Of a stretch of DNA of 64,000 bases, positions 43,855 to 52,578 are shown in pieces; position 1 is the first letter of the stretch, and the number at the start of each line of letters is the position of its first letter. The position numbers were made by a program, and so were the translations under genes. The stretch comes from Selenomonas sp. GACV-9. Its GTDB lineage: Bacteria; Bacillota; Negativicutes; Selenomonadales; Selenomonadaceae. The stretch covers positions 310,001-374,000 of the forward strand of contig FPAX01000001.1 in NCBI GenBank assembly GCA_900116485.1, in the 5' to 3' direction. The notes below the pieces were generated by a model. It was not told where the DNA came from. It was given only the letters and a program-made list of their open reading frames with translations, and made no database searches.

Positions 43855-44592
43855 TCAAACACGTTTCTTATTTTTTGAAGCATGCACCTTGAGCACAAAC
43901 TTCGGCAGCGCCATCAGGCGGCCGGCGCGCTTAGGCTGCAAGGCACCGCGGAACAGCCACTCGAGCTTGGCCTTCTGCATCCAGAGCGGCGCACGTTTCA
44001 TGACGCCTGCCATGACGTCAAGGGTACCACCGACACCAATCGATACAGGAACGCCGAGCTCCTCCTTGTGCTGGTAGAGCCATTTTTCCTGCTTGGGCAC
44101 ACCCAGTGCAGCCAGCAGCAAGTCAGGCTTTGCTGCCTTGATCTCCGCGATGATTTCCGGCTCGTCCTGGGCCGAAAAATAACCATTGCGCACACCGACG
44201 ATCTCAATCCCCGGATAAAGCTCCTCCGCCTTGGCTTTGGCCTTCTCTGCTACCCCCGGTGCTGAGCCGAAAAAGAAAATACGCTGTTTCTTGCTCGGCG
44301 CGATGCGCATGAGCTCCTGCGCCAGATCGAAACCTGCCACACGCTCTGGCATCTCATAGCCCAGATGATGCGCTGCCCAGACTGTACCAGCACCATCTGG
44401 AACGACCAACGCCGCATCATTCAAAATGTCTCGCAGCTCCTGATCATGCGTCGCCCGCATAATCATCTCGGCATTGGCCGTCGCGATGAGGACATTCTTC
44501 TTTTCGTCCATGTAATCCTGCACCTGCGACACGGCCTGCGCCATCGTGACAGAATCCACATTCACGCCCAATATATCGATCTTGTCGGACAC
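43855..44592 (-). CDS. WecB/TagA/CpsF family glycosyltransferase
   Basis: A 245-residue GT26 enzyme from GTG 44592 behind GGAGG. Blocks TANAEMIMRA, VVPDGAGTVWAAHHLG, FFFGSAPGVAEKA, LGVPKQEKWL and GVGGTLDVMAG are typical. It adds N-acetylmannosamine-type sugar to an undecaprenyl-linked GlcNAc, for wall or surface polymers. It opens the wecB-psd-pssA-glycosyltransferase operon. Confidence 0.92.
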   Translation of the reverse strand: MSDKIDILGVNVDSVTMAQAVSQVQDYMDEKKNVLIATANAEMIMRATHDQELRDILNDAALVVPDGAGTVWAAHHLGYEMPERVAGFDLAQELMRIAPSKKQRIFFFGSAPGVAEKAKAKAEELYPGIEIVGVRNGYFSAQDEPEIIAEIKAAKPDLLLAALGVPKQEKWLYQHKEELGVPVSIGVGGTLDVMAGVMKRAPLWMQKAKLEWLFRGALQPKRAGRLMALPKFVLKVHASKNKKRV

Positions 44593-44663
44593 ACTCTTCC
44601 CTCCAATAAATCAGAAATACTCATTGCATTAGTGTACTACAAAAGGAAAGGAGCGTCAACAGT

Positions 44664-45368
44664 TCAAAAGAGCGCGATATCATCCTTCATCGTTCCATCG
44701 AGACCAAGTATGCCAAAATGTGGCTGCCAGAATACCCGCACCGAAAAGTCAAGGGGCAGGAATAGCTGACAAAAGCTCTGCCAAGCGCGTTCCCGTGCCT
44801 GGTCCTCTGGCTCGTCCAGATACGCATAGAGCTCATTAGGCGTAAACCGGCTCTGATAAAGGAGCCCCTTCGGGAACAGGCGATGAAAGGCCTGGCCAAA
44901 TCCCTGAAGGCTGGAACCGCAGCGAATGGTATGCAGGAGCTCTTCGGCCACCACCAGCTGCTCCTTCTGCGTGAGACTCCCGGTCAAGGCAGCAGCACCT
45001 TGACCGAACACACCGCCCAGCAGCTCCTGCCGCAGTTTGCGCACGTAGCATTCCTGCCGCGTGATACCATGATGCAGATCGACTTCACAGAGGATATGCA
45101 GCAGACTGTCAAAAGCCTTTTGGATAAACTCTTCCTTATCTTTTTCCAGCAGATAACGCACATCTGGATGGAGCAGGTATTGAAAAATGGCACTGAACCG
45201 GTATAGCGCATTGACAGGTACCGGCTCGGGTCCCACCTCGCTGCGATTGAGATAGTCAAAGGACAGCTCATAATACGGACTGCCGTCCTCCGCTGGAACA
45301 TAGGCCACATCCTCCTTGCGCATTCCCTGCTTTCTTGCCCTCAGGGCTGCATCCCAAATAAAATTCAT
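44664..45368 (-). CDS. unrecognised protein, last gene of the injection-system operon
   Basis: A 234-residue soluble protein from ATG 45368, which overlaps the stop of the preceding gene. It is helical and rich in Leu, Gln and Arg, with no signal peptide or membrane helix (for example NFIWDAALRARKQGMRKEDVAYVP and FRHLFPKG-like segments). I recognise no domain. Its fixed place after the 429-residue protein suggests both act together, perhaps as baseplate parts; that is inference. Confidence 0.7.
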   Translation of the reverse strand: MNFIWDAALRARKQGMRKEDVAYVPAEDGSPYYELSFDYLNRSEVGPEPVPVNALYRFSAIFQYLLHPDVRYLLEKDKEEFIQKAFDSLLHILCEVDLHHGITRQECYVRKLRQELLGGVFGQGAAALTGSLTQKEQLVVAEELLHTIRCGSSLQGFGQAFHRLFPKGLLYQSRFTPNELYAYLDEPEDQARERAWQSFCQLFLPLDFSVRVFWQPHFGILGLDGTMKDDIALF

Positions 45369-45369
45369 C

Positions 45370-46659
45370 TCATACCAGCCTTCCTGCACACGTATACTCC
45401 GGGAAATAATGCTGCAAGCTCGTCACGAGAAAGCTGAGCACATCCACGTTCCGATAATCCTGCTGCTTTGCCTGGAAAACAAGTTCCAAGGTATACTCCC
45501 GACTGCCCGTGCGAAACTCATAGTCAATGAAAGCCTCCGTCGAATACGTTGCGATCTTGTCTGCCTTCTTCCGCAGCTGTACGTCCTGCAGCTCAAAATC
45601 CTCCATGCAGGCAAAGGAACGCAGGAACCGCTCGATTTCGCCCCGCGTCTTGATGCGCTGCCCATAAGATTCAATCAGATTGCGGGCAAAGCTCTGGTTA
45701 TGGTTATTACCATAGACGCGATACCCGTATTTTTCCCGGCTGGCCACCGGATAGATCCGCAGCATGGGCCAAGCCCCCGACACACGCTGGTCACAGCTAA
45801 TGATGAACTCGCCATCCTGCCAGCGCAGATTCCGTATCGCGGCATCTGACCGCGCCACCAAATACTGGCTGCCTGCAGGGAGCTGATTGGCATACAGACG
45901 ATGCTCATACGCAGTCTTATCCATGCATGGTTCCGGATAGCAGCTCGCATTCACTTCCCATGGCTGGATATTCCACAGCGGCACCATATCCTCATGGATG
46001 ACATCGCGAAACTCCGCATAATCGATAATCACCCGCTGGACGGACATATCCTCCTGCCCTCCCTCCAGCGAAGTAATCCAGACCTCAGCGAACTTATATA
46101 GATACGGGGACAGCACACTGCGCCAGGGAAGAGCATTCTGCTGCACGACTGGATAGAGCGCCGCGATCTGCTCCAGATAGCGGCGGCAAGGCCGGAGCTC
46201 AAACGTCGCAGCCACCTCCCCGAAGGCGGTCTTCACCGTACCCGAAAACGTATGCCGCTCTCGCACCAGCCGCTGCAGCGTCTCGGTCTCCCCCGCAAAG
46301 AACACAGGAAACAGCGCATAGCTTTCCCCCTTCTGCAGATGCCATAAGATATCCGCGGCCGGAATCTCCTTTTTCCGCAAATCATCCGAATCCATCGGAT
46401 AAAGCTCCTTATCCGTCAAATCATATTTTGTGCGTGGGCAAAGCCCTGTCATGAGATCCGGCATCTCCGCAGGCTTTGGCAGCTCCGCGAGCATCCGCTG
46501 CTCCAGCCCATGATACTCCTCATACATATGCTGATACAGCTGCGTGAACATATCCCCGATGATATCCCGGAACAATTCACGATTCTGCAATCCATCGATC
46601 TTCATAGCCTGCTGCTCCACGTAGCCAGCCAAATCAAATTCATCAGTAAAAATACCCAT
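45370..46659 (-). CDS. unrecognised 429-residue protein of the injection-system operon
   Basis: A soluble 429-residue protein behind GGGAG. Its N-terminal ~75 residues look like a helical dimerisation region (GLQNRELFRDIIGDMFTQLYQHMYEEYHGLEQ); the remainder alternates strands and helices, with many Tyr and Arg. No signal peptide. I do not recognise a T6SS Tss protein in it. It lies ten bases after the 260-residue protein and overlaps the next gene, which points to a structural complex. Confidence 0.72.
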   Translation of the reverse strand: MGIFTDEFDLAGYVEQQAMKIDGLQNRELFRDIIGDMFTQLYQHMYEEYHGLEQRMLAELPKPAEMPDLMTGLCPRTKYDLTDKELYPMDSDDLRKKEIPAADILWHLQKGESYALFPVFFAGETETLQRLVRERHTFSGTVKTAFGEVAATFELRPCRRYLEQIAALYPVVQQNALPWRSVLSPYLYKFAEVWITSLEGGQEDMSVQRVIIDYAEFRDVIHEDMVPLWNIQPWEVNASCYPEPCMDKTAYEHRLYANQLPAGSQYLVARSDAAIRNLRWQDGEFIISCDQRVSGAWPMLRIYPVASREKYGYRVYGNNHNQSFARNLIESYGQRIKTRGEIERFLRSFACMEDFELQDVQLRKKADKIATYSTEAFIDYEFRTGSREYTLELVFQAKQQDYRNVDVLSFLVTSLQHYFPEYTCAGRLV

Positions 46660-46669
46660 CCTGCTCTCC

Positions 46670-47452
46670 CTAATCTACCAATACTTCCCGGCGGCGGCGA
46701 CGTTCCCGGCGGCACTCCCTGAGCCCTGCCGGACGGATCTCGTCCAGTACCCGCGAGAGCCCCGCAAAAAGGCTGACATTGTCCCATTCCTGTTCCTCCT
46801 GGGCCAGCCGTTGACTGATATAAAATCCAACAGCCTCCGCCGCAAGCACTTGACCGGTCAAAGCTGACAGACAGAATTGACGGTCAAGCTCCGTCAGCGT
46901 GAACTTGCCAGCCTCCCGCGCAAAGGCCTGCACGATATCCGGTGACAACGTGCTCTGCCCCCTTGCCGCATACGGAGCATAAATGGTATTGACTGTATCA
47001 AACTCCGTAGTGCGATCGAAGAAATCCACATAGTCGACACGCAAAAGGGAGCCCGCCTTGAGCTTGAACCGGCAAAATTCCATCTCATCAGCCGGACACA
47101 TCATATCATCCGTAAGGACCAGTGATATTTCCCGCGAAATGACACCGACCTTATCGTTTTTCCTGGCATCGCTGAAATGCGCCCGCAGCGCACAATACTC
47201 TTCAGTCGGTTCATAGGGAACAGTCAGCGGCTGGTCAACAAATAGCAGCTGACCGCCATGCTTGATAATCCCCGGCTGCACCGTAATGGATGACTTGGTA
47301 GTCGTCAAATGGCAGCCACTGACGATCCCATCGCTATAATCCGCCAGCAATAGCGGCAAACTGCTAAACGCCCGATCCCGCACACTGCAGAGCATCGACG
47401 CCCGCAGGATATGTAAATTCTCAAACAAAGGAAATTCCTGTTGAATCGTCAA
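46670..47452 (-). CDS. unrecognised 260-residue protein with baseplate/fibre-like N-terminus
   Basis: The protein starts at TTG 47452 behind GGGGGAAGGA. Residues ~35-85 (YSDGIVSGCHLTTTKSSITVQPGIIKHGGQLLFVDQ) look like the beta-rich opening domain seen in phage baseplate and tail-fibre proteins. The C-terminal ~100 residues are helical and end in a strongly basic stretch (RECRRERRRRREVLVD). A TTGACCGGTCAA copy (46850-46861) lies inside. The role in a baseplate is inference. Confidence 0.7.
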   Translation of the reverse strand: MTIQQEFPLFENLHILRASMLCSVRDRAFSSLPLLLADYSDGIVSGCHLTTTKSSITVQPGIIKHGGQLLFVDQPLTVPYEPTEEYCALRAHFSDARKNDKVGVISREISLVLTDDMMCPADEMEFCRFKLKAGSLLRVDYVDFFDRTTEFDTVNTIYAPYAARGQSTLSPDIVQAFAREAGKFTLTELDRQFCLSALTGQVLAAEAVGFYISQRLAQEEQEWDNVSLFAGLSRVLDEIRPAGLRECRRERRRRREVLVD

Positions 47453-47476
47453 AATCCTTCCCCCTTATATCCATCC

Positions 47477-48019
47477 TTATTCCTTATCCACGTACTTCAT
47501 ACTCTCGATGCTATCCTTCACATCATCCTTAGCATCTTTATCGCCAGCGTGATAGAAATACGTAAAGACTAGCACCTTCTGTGGTGCCCTGACCGCTACG
47601 GCATCAATCTCAAAATCCCTGCCTGCCTTTTCGCCCGTATAATGATACTTCTCCAGCGGGATATCGTGGACAGTGATTTCCTCCTGCGCCTGCAGCTCAG
47701 CATTCCTGACCTGATACCTGTCCAAAGTCTTGCCGACCCGTTGGTCGATATCCGTCTCCGCCTGTTGCGACGCATCAACCCCCATGCTATGCAGGTCGAT
47801 AAACATATTGCCGCATTTTGCCTGTGATACCTGCCATTTCCCATCATCATACGGCAAGCCCTTGAACTGTTCCGGCATCTCTATCTGCAGTTCCTGCCGC
47901 GTTGATACTGCAACCTTCTCCGTCTCACCAAACAAACTGATTCCCTCCACCGAAAAATGATCGCCAATCGAGCCGAAGAACATCAATACCGAATGGAGGA
48001 AAAAATAAACTGCCATCAT
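47477..48019 (-). CDS. DcrB-like protein with N-terminal hydrophobic segment
   Basis: A 180-residue protein from ATG 48019 (GGGAG 11 bases upstream). It has an N-terminal hydrophobic stretch (MMAVYFFLHSVLMFFGSIGD) and then a DcrB/DUF1795-like beta domain (ELQIEMPEQFKGLP...VLVFTYFYHAGDKDAKDDVKDSIESM). The ending matches those of the genes at 48045 and 52579. It may be secreted or membrane-anchored. DcrB-like proteins are often found with VgrG cargo genes as adaptors or immunity factors. Confidence 0.72.
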   Translation of the reverse strand: MMAVYFFLHSVLMFFGSIGDHFSVEGISLFGETEKVAVSTRQELQIEMPEQFKGLPYDDGKWQVSQAKCGNMFIDLHSMGVDASQQAETDIDQRVGKTLDRYQVRNAELQAQEEITVHDIPLEKYHYTGEKAGRDFEIDAVAVRAPQKVLVFTYFYHAGDKDAKDDVKDSIESMKYVDKE

Positions 48020-48044
48020 ACTACATACATCTCCCTTAGCAAAA

Positions 48045-48614
48045 TCACTGCACCATAATCGTCTCAATCGAGTTTTCCACCTTAGCCTTGGCAGCCTCAT
48101 CCTTACCACGGTACTGATAGACCAGCCACCATGCATCCTGCCCCTCCTGGAATCCTAGCATTTGGACCTCCGTTTCGGTGCCCGTGACCCTGTAGGTGCA
48201 CTCCAGATTATGCAATGTTTTATCCTGTACCGTCCTGCTGCCTTCCCCCTTTACTTGCATATCCCCCTCTGCCGAAAGCAAGCGTTTGAAGTCCTCCACA
48301 TGAAAAGCAAGCTTAGCGTCCTTATCCCGCAATTTCGTATGGATAACAATAGCATTGACCCCCTCCCGATCTCCGGCATAAGTATCTACACATGCAAAAG
48401 AACCATCTTCATACTTCGTATGTTTAGCCTTTGGCTCCACTGGCAACTCCACAGAGAAAATCTTTCCATCTATCTGTTCCTGCTTGACGGGATACCACAA
48501 AGTCGAAAAATCCTCCCTCAACTCATGATGTACCCAGAAAGTAACATTACCACCTTGAAAAGCCACCGCCAAAATCATGATAACAAAACCTATCAAATAC
48601 AAGAAAAACTTCAT
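48045..48614 (-). CDS. DcrB-like membrane-anchored protein
   Basis: A 189-residue protein from ATG 48614 behind AAGGGAG. One N-terminal helix (MKFFLYLIGFVIMILAVAF) anchors a DcrB-like domain (KIFSVELPVEPKAKHTKYEDGSF...WWLVYQYRGKDEAAKAKVENSIETIMVQ). It shares the architecture and end motif of its neighbours at 47477 and 52579, so these look like duplicated members of one family. Confidence 0.75.
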   Translation of the reverse strand: MKFFLYLIGFVIMILAVAFQGGNVTFWVHHELREDFSTLWYPVKQEQIDGKIFSVELPVEPKAKHTKYEDGSFACVDTYAGDREGVNAIVIHTKLRDKDAKLAFHVEDFKRLLSAEGDMQVKGEGSRTVQDKTLHNLECTYRVTGTETEVQMLGFQEGQDAWWLVYQYRGKDEAAKAKVENSIETIMVQ

Positions 48615-48648
48615 AATTGTTATTGCTCCCTTTCTTCTAACATTTTCA

Positions 48649-49200
48649 TCATCCATCATTTAAATTTGCATAATTCATAGTTAAATCCTGACATGAACAC
48701 GCGATTTCTTTTGCCAGTTTATTTAACTTCCTGTCGCTATAGGAGAACGAAATCGTTCCCCATACCATATGACCTTCCAGTCCTGTCAAAAACATGCAAC
48801 TATACATACGTTCTAACAATCCATCGCTGATGTACTCAAAATATGCAAGTGGCTGGTAGAAACCTTCAACCACACCTGCTTCATATATATGGACTCCTGC
48901 TGCCATTTTCGGCAAAACGAATTTGCAAAGGTCTACTTGCTTTTCTAAGATAGCCGCATCCAATGGATCTTCCGCTTTCAGCATACTAAAAGAGAACTGC
49001 CCTGCCTCATCTGCTAACAGCAATTGCCCAGGCTTACTTCCCGGCAGATAGATTTCCCGTACCCTCTCAGGCATAACCGTAAAAGAGTCAGGTAATTGTA
49101 CCGAAAAATTTTCATCATAGAATTTTCTTTCGCTAAAATGATACTTATGCCCACGAAAAGAAACATCATATCCATCAGCATTTATAGCTAAATCAGACAT
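48649..49200 (-). CDS. DcrB-like cytosolic protein
   Basis: A 183-residue protein without signal peptide. The segment FYDENFSVQLPDSFTVMPERVREIYLPGSKPGQ and the later MVWGTISFSYSDRKLNKLAKEIACS resemble DcrB/DUF1795 domain proteins found near T6SS VgrG genes. Its start overlaps the end of the pentapeptide gene by eight bases. It could be a chaperone or adaptor that loads cargo on a spike. Confidence 0.72.
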   Translation of the reverse strand: MSDLAINADGYDVSFRGHKYHFSERKFYDENFSVQLPDSFTVMPERVREIYLPGSKPGQLLLADEAGQFSFSMLKAEDPLDAAILEKQVDLCKFVLPKMAAGVHIYEAGVVEGFYQPLAYFEYISDGLLERMYSCMFLTGLEGHMVWGTISFSYSDRKLNKLAKEIACSCQDLTMNYANLNDG

Positions 49201-50233
49201 TGCTACATCCCTCTATTCCTATTTTGTTTAAAACTCCACCATCAAGTTTGCTGTTTATCATTTTTGCATGGGTAAATTCACAATCGATATAATCAACCCC
49301 TATCCAATCGCAATCAACAAAATTCAAATCAGAAAAGCTGCAATTCACGAATAACGCAGGATACCTGCCCAGTCTGCCATCAGCCTGCACCGATTGGAAA
49401 CAACACATATCAAAGGAACAATTGATAAATATTGCTCCGTCCAAGTCTACTTTTCTAAATTCTGTCAAATGAAACCTACAGTTATCAAACACTACATTTT
49501 GCAAATCCGTATTTTCAAACTTCCATGGTTCAAACAGGCAGTCTTTGAATTTACTATTCTGTAAGTCAAGTTCGCCAAGCTTTCTTACCCGATACCGTTC
49601 ATCGGAAAAAAATCGATATCTCAACTCATCATCAGGAAGATTGTCCTGACCAATATATTTCAACAGATTCACTTTAGAGCGCAATCGTCCTATTACTTCC
49701 TGTTCACCTTGATACTCACCATATGTTACATAAAATTCACTAGTCAAAAGAATCCCTGTCATAATCTTATCCAGATTAAGCGCTAGCCAAACTTTCAGAT
49801 ATTCGCCTAATACTGCTAAAACTTTTCTGATAGTCGATGGATAATAGCAACGAAACATTACTGGATGAATAACCGAACGAATATATTCTCGCTCATCGCA
49901 GATCTGTTTTTCAAAATCCTGCCAAAGATTCATTATCCACAAGCAGCTTAAACTTGCAACAGTCATAATACTTCCTTGCGCATCATATACATAACAGCTC
50001 ATACTTGCATTACCGCTAAAAATATCCGTATAAAGCATCGTACAATGCAACCGTTCAAGAGGAACGTATTTTGCAATATTGCTAGCATGAACGACCTTAT
50101 ATAACCATCCTATATATTCCTCTTGCATAGCCTGTTGATTTTCTATACAATAATCATTTATATCTATGAGCAATTTTTCTTCTAATGGCAAATATATATT
50201 CTTATAAAAATCTTTAATTGTACAATATTTCAT
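49193..50233 (-). CDS. pentapeptide-repeat protein of the injection-system operon
   Basis: A 346-residue protein. Residues ~1-210 are helical with several hydrophobic segments (LKVWLALNLDKIMTGILL); residues ~215-340 are pentapeptide repeats (LGELDLQNSKFKDCLFEP, DLQNVVFDNCRFHLTEF, VDLDGAIFINCSF), which fold as a four-sided beta helix. Such proteins accompany T6SS and toxin loci as adaptors or immunity. The ATG overlaps the stop of the pre-toxin-like gene (ATGA), so they are made in pairs. The gene is AT-rich compared with the operon ends. Confidence 0.85.
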   Translation of the reverse strand: MKYCTIKDFYKNIYLPLEEKLLIDINDYCIENQQAMQEEYIGWLYKVVHASNIAKYVPLERLHCTMLYTDIFSGNASMSCYVYDAQGSIMTVASLSCLWIMNLWQDFEKQICDEREYIRSVIHPVMFRCYYPSTIRKVLAVLGEYLKVWLALNLDKIMTGILLTSEFYVTYGEYQGEQEVIGRLRSKVNLLKYIGQDNLPDDELRYRFFSDERYRVRKLGELDLQNSKFKDCLFEPWKFENTDLQNVVFDNCRFHLTEFRKVDLDGAIFINCSFDMCCFQSVQADGRLGRYPALFVNCSFSDLNFVDCDWIGVDYIDCEFTHAKMINSKLDGGVLNKIGIEGCSNV

Positions 50234-51060
50234 TTGTTTTTCTCAGGATCGATTTTACTGCTATTCTCTAAAGCCTTTTTCGCTTCTTCTCTTTGCCGCT
50301 GCCGATAGCGCCGGTCATTATACTTATAGTCCAAAACGCCGGTTGCCCCTACTCTAGCTGCTGCTGCCGGTCTACTGTTCCAGATTTTCAAGGATCCTTT
50401 ACCTGCCCCAACTGCATATTTCCTTCCCGTTCGCACGCCTTTCATCAACATCGGATGTGTCTTGTCCAACCCTGCCAGTAAATTTTTCCCATATTTTACA
50501 CCTTGCGTTCCGAATGCCCTCGCTCCTTGTGGGACTTTTAAGATTTTTCCACCAGTCTTGAAATTAATCAATCGTGTAATCGCAGCACTTTTATGTGCGA
50601 CCATCTTTGATGCAGTATCCACCTTTCCTATTGCCCCCGCCAGACGAGTTGTTCGCATTAGTTTCGCTCCTATCCCCATCATCGGAATGATATCTGCTGC
50701 AGCCATTAAATAATTCCAATTTCTTTCACTCTCATTGCCTCTTTCAGCAGCCTCTTTTGCCTCATAAAGGTCCATCCCTACCATGCCTACGGAACATATA
50801 ATTTTTACAGGAGGGAAAGGAACAAACGCTCCCACAAAGAAAACAGCTTTTGCCAACGCTCTAAAATCAGCTTTTGTTTGTTCCGCCTGTAATTCTTCTG
50901 ATGTTTTCGCACTATTTGCATATAGTGGATGATCATATCCTTCCTGATTTATTATTCCCGCTTGCAATACGATTGCTTTTGACTCAGCACTTATTAACAT
51001 CTGTGTATCTTGTATTGCAAACTTCACGAATTTATCTGATTTGATCACTACATTTGACAT
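50230..51060 (-). CDS. hydrophobic pre-toxin-like cargo candidate
   Basis: A 276-residue protein with no signal peptide but two hydrophobic segments (VFFVGAFVPFPPVKIICSVG, ~73-92, and YLMAAADIIPMMGIGAKLM, ~116-134). The latter resembles the hydrophobic linker found before toxin domains in polymorphic toxins. The C-terminal ~110 residues are very basic and end RQRQREEAKKALENS. It lies between a VgrG-type gene and the pentapeptide gene, with which it overlaps. An effector carried by the spike is the most attractive reading; no toxin family is recognised. Confidence 0.75.
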   Translation of the reverse strand: MSNVVIKSDKFVKFAIQDTQMLISAESKAIVLQAGIINQEGYDHPLYANSAKTSEELQAEQTKADFRALAKAVFFVGAFVPFPPVKIICSVGMVGMDLYEAKEAAERGNESERNWNYLMAAADIIPMMGIGAKLMRTTRLAGAIGKVDTASKMVAHKSAAITRLINFKTGGKILKVPQGARAFGTQGVKYGKNLLAGLDKTHPMLMKGVRTGRKYAVGAGKGSLKIWNSRPAAAARVGATGVLDYKYNDRRYRQRQREEAKKALENSSKIDPEKNK

Positions 51061-51073
51061 TCTCTCACCACCG

Positions 51074-52567
51074 TTATTTCTTCTGCTGGAACGAATTCAC
51101 ACTTGCGGATTTAACTGGTTCTTCAAACAGTGGGCTTGCCTCACATAAACACGTCATATCTTTGCCAATCATCCCACATGATGCTGCCACATAGGTGTGT
51201 TTTAACGGTGTTCCACCGTCATGCAGATATTTCAGATAGCCTTTGTTGAACCCATCCATCAGTTTATATGCCTCATCTGTCACGTTGCCCGCCTGTGCAT
51301 CGAGACAAATCGACTTTTCACTATGGATAACAATATTCTCCGTAGATGTGATATCCATGCCACTTTGCACATCACCGATAATACGCGAAGAGTTATCACC
51401 TGTACGTCCAGCAACACAAACTGTGCTATCGGGTTGAAACTGTATCATCTGATTTTCTGATGTGAGATTTCTATTTTCTGGTGTATGATAATCCTCATTA
51501 CCACCCAAATCTCTCCTATGACTACCTAATGCCAGCAGCTCACCACATTCTTCAAAATAAACATATATCTTATCTCCGATATCCGGCATGGAATACATAT
51601 AATTATTTACAGTATTTTCATGCGGAATCCAACGAGCCTCCCGCGCATCTTGGCATTCATCACAATCAAACTTGACCTTTACCAGCTGCTCTTTTACATC
51701 AATTACTTTTCCTGCAATATAACAAGGTGTATTCCACTTTTTCCGCTGATTCATCACTTTTGGAAATAATCCTTCCTTATGGCGGATTATCAATTCATTT
51801 TCTAAGACATCTCCTCTTGCGATTATCTTACTTGCCAACACTCCCTGCTCATAATCCCGCAGCATCACACCATATCCAGCACTTGGCAGCAAGTCATAAG
51901 TTGTAAGTTTTACGTCTTCAAATTCATCGACACGTGATTGCGGTCTAGTATTTTCTTTTCGACGCATTACATCCAAATACGACACACACGAACCATGCAG
52001 CCGCTCAGATGAATCATGTTGATATTCAGCAAAGGGAACAAAACCTATACTGATTCGGATCGTTGCTGCACTGCTGTCACAACAGATACTCTTTCCGAGT
52101 GACTCACATAATCTACGTAAAAACTCCCAGTCCGTCTCATTATGCTGATACAGCATGCGTGGTATTTTCATATCTTCTTCCAGTTTAACTTCCGCATTAT
52201 ATTCAGCTGCCACCTTGCGCGCAACATCACCAAGCGTTTTGTCTACCGATTGGAAGGTTCTGCTCTTCTTTTTGATATCCATCTTTTGCGAAACTGAACA
52301 CAACGCCAAAGAAATTTCTCTTCTCCCACTGCATTCATAGAGATTTATTTCCGTCACTACACCAACAAAGAACAGCCTATGGTCAGCATATATCTTCACT
52401 TCTTGATTCTGATAAGCCAACAGCGATTTCATCTGTACAGACTCTGCTATTTCTAAGCGAATATTAACTCGTCCATGTTTACCTACATGTGTCTGCATAA
52501 AATAATCAATTACACTTGCCGATAGGAATCCTTCAATATGGAGATTTCTAATAGATACTTTTTCCAT
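51074..52567 (-). CDS. VgrG/Pvc8-type spike protein 1
   Basis: A 497-residue protein. The N-terminal part (VSIRNLHIEGFLSASVIDYFMQTH...) and middle (LYQHNETDWEFLRRLCESLGKSICC) match the phage gpD/VgrG family; an OB-fold (GKVIDVKEQLVKVKFDC) and a beta-helix-like tail (DVQSGMDITSTENIVIHSEKSICLDAQ) follow. A Cys-rich extension of ~50 residues ends the protein (TYVAASCGMIGKDMTCLCEAS), unlike the other two spikes. It would form a trimeric puncturing tip. It is AT-rich and directly precedes the pre-toxin-like gene, its likely cargo. Confidence 0.88.
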   Translation of the reverse strand: MEKVSIRNLHIEGFLSASVIDYFMQTHVGKHGRVNIRLEIAESVQMKSLLAYQNQEVKIYADHRLFFVGVVTEINLYECSGRREISLALCSVSQKMDIKKKSRTFQSVDKTLGDVARKVAAEYNAEVKLEEDMKIPRMLYQHNETDWEFLRRLCESLGKSICCDSSAATIRISIGFVPFAEYQHDSSERLHGSCVSYLDVMRRKENTRPQSRVDEFEDVKLTTYDLLPSAGYGVMLRDYEQGVLASKIIARGDVLENELIIRHKEGLFPKVMNQRKKWNTPCYIAGKVIDVKEQLVKVKFDCDECQDAREARWIPHENTVNNYMYSMPDIGDKIYVYFEECGELLALGSHRRDLGGNEDYHTPENRNLTSENQMIQFQPDSTVCVAGRTGDNSSRIIGDVQSGMDITSTENIVIHSEKSICLDAQAGNVTDEAYKLMDGFNKGYLKYLHDGGTPLKHTYVAASCGMIGKDMTCLCEASPLFEEPVKSASVNSFQQKK

Positions 52568-52578
52568 ACTCTTCTCCT

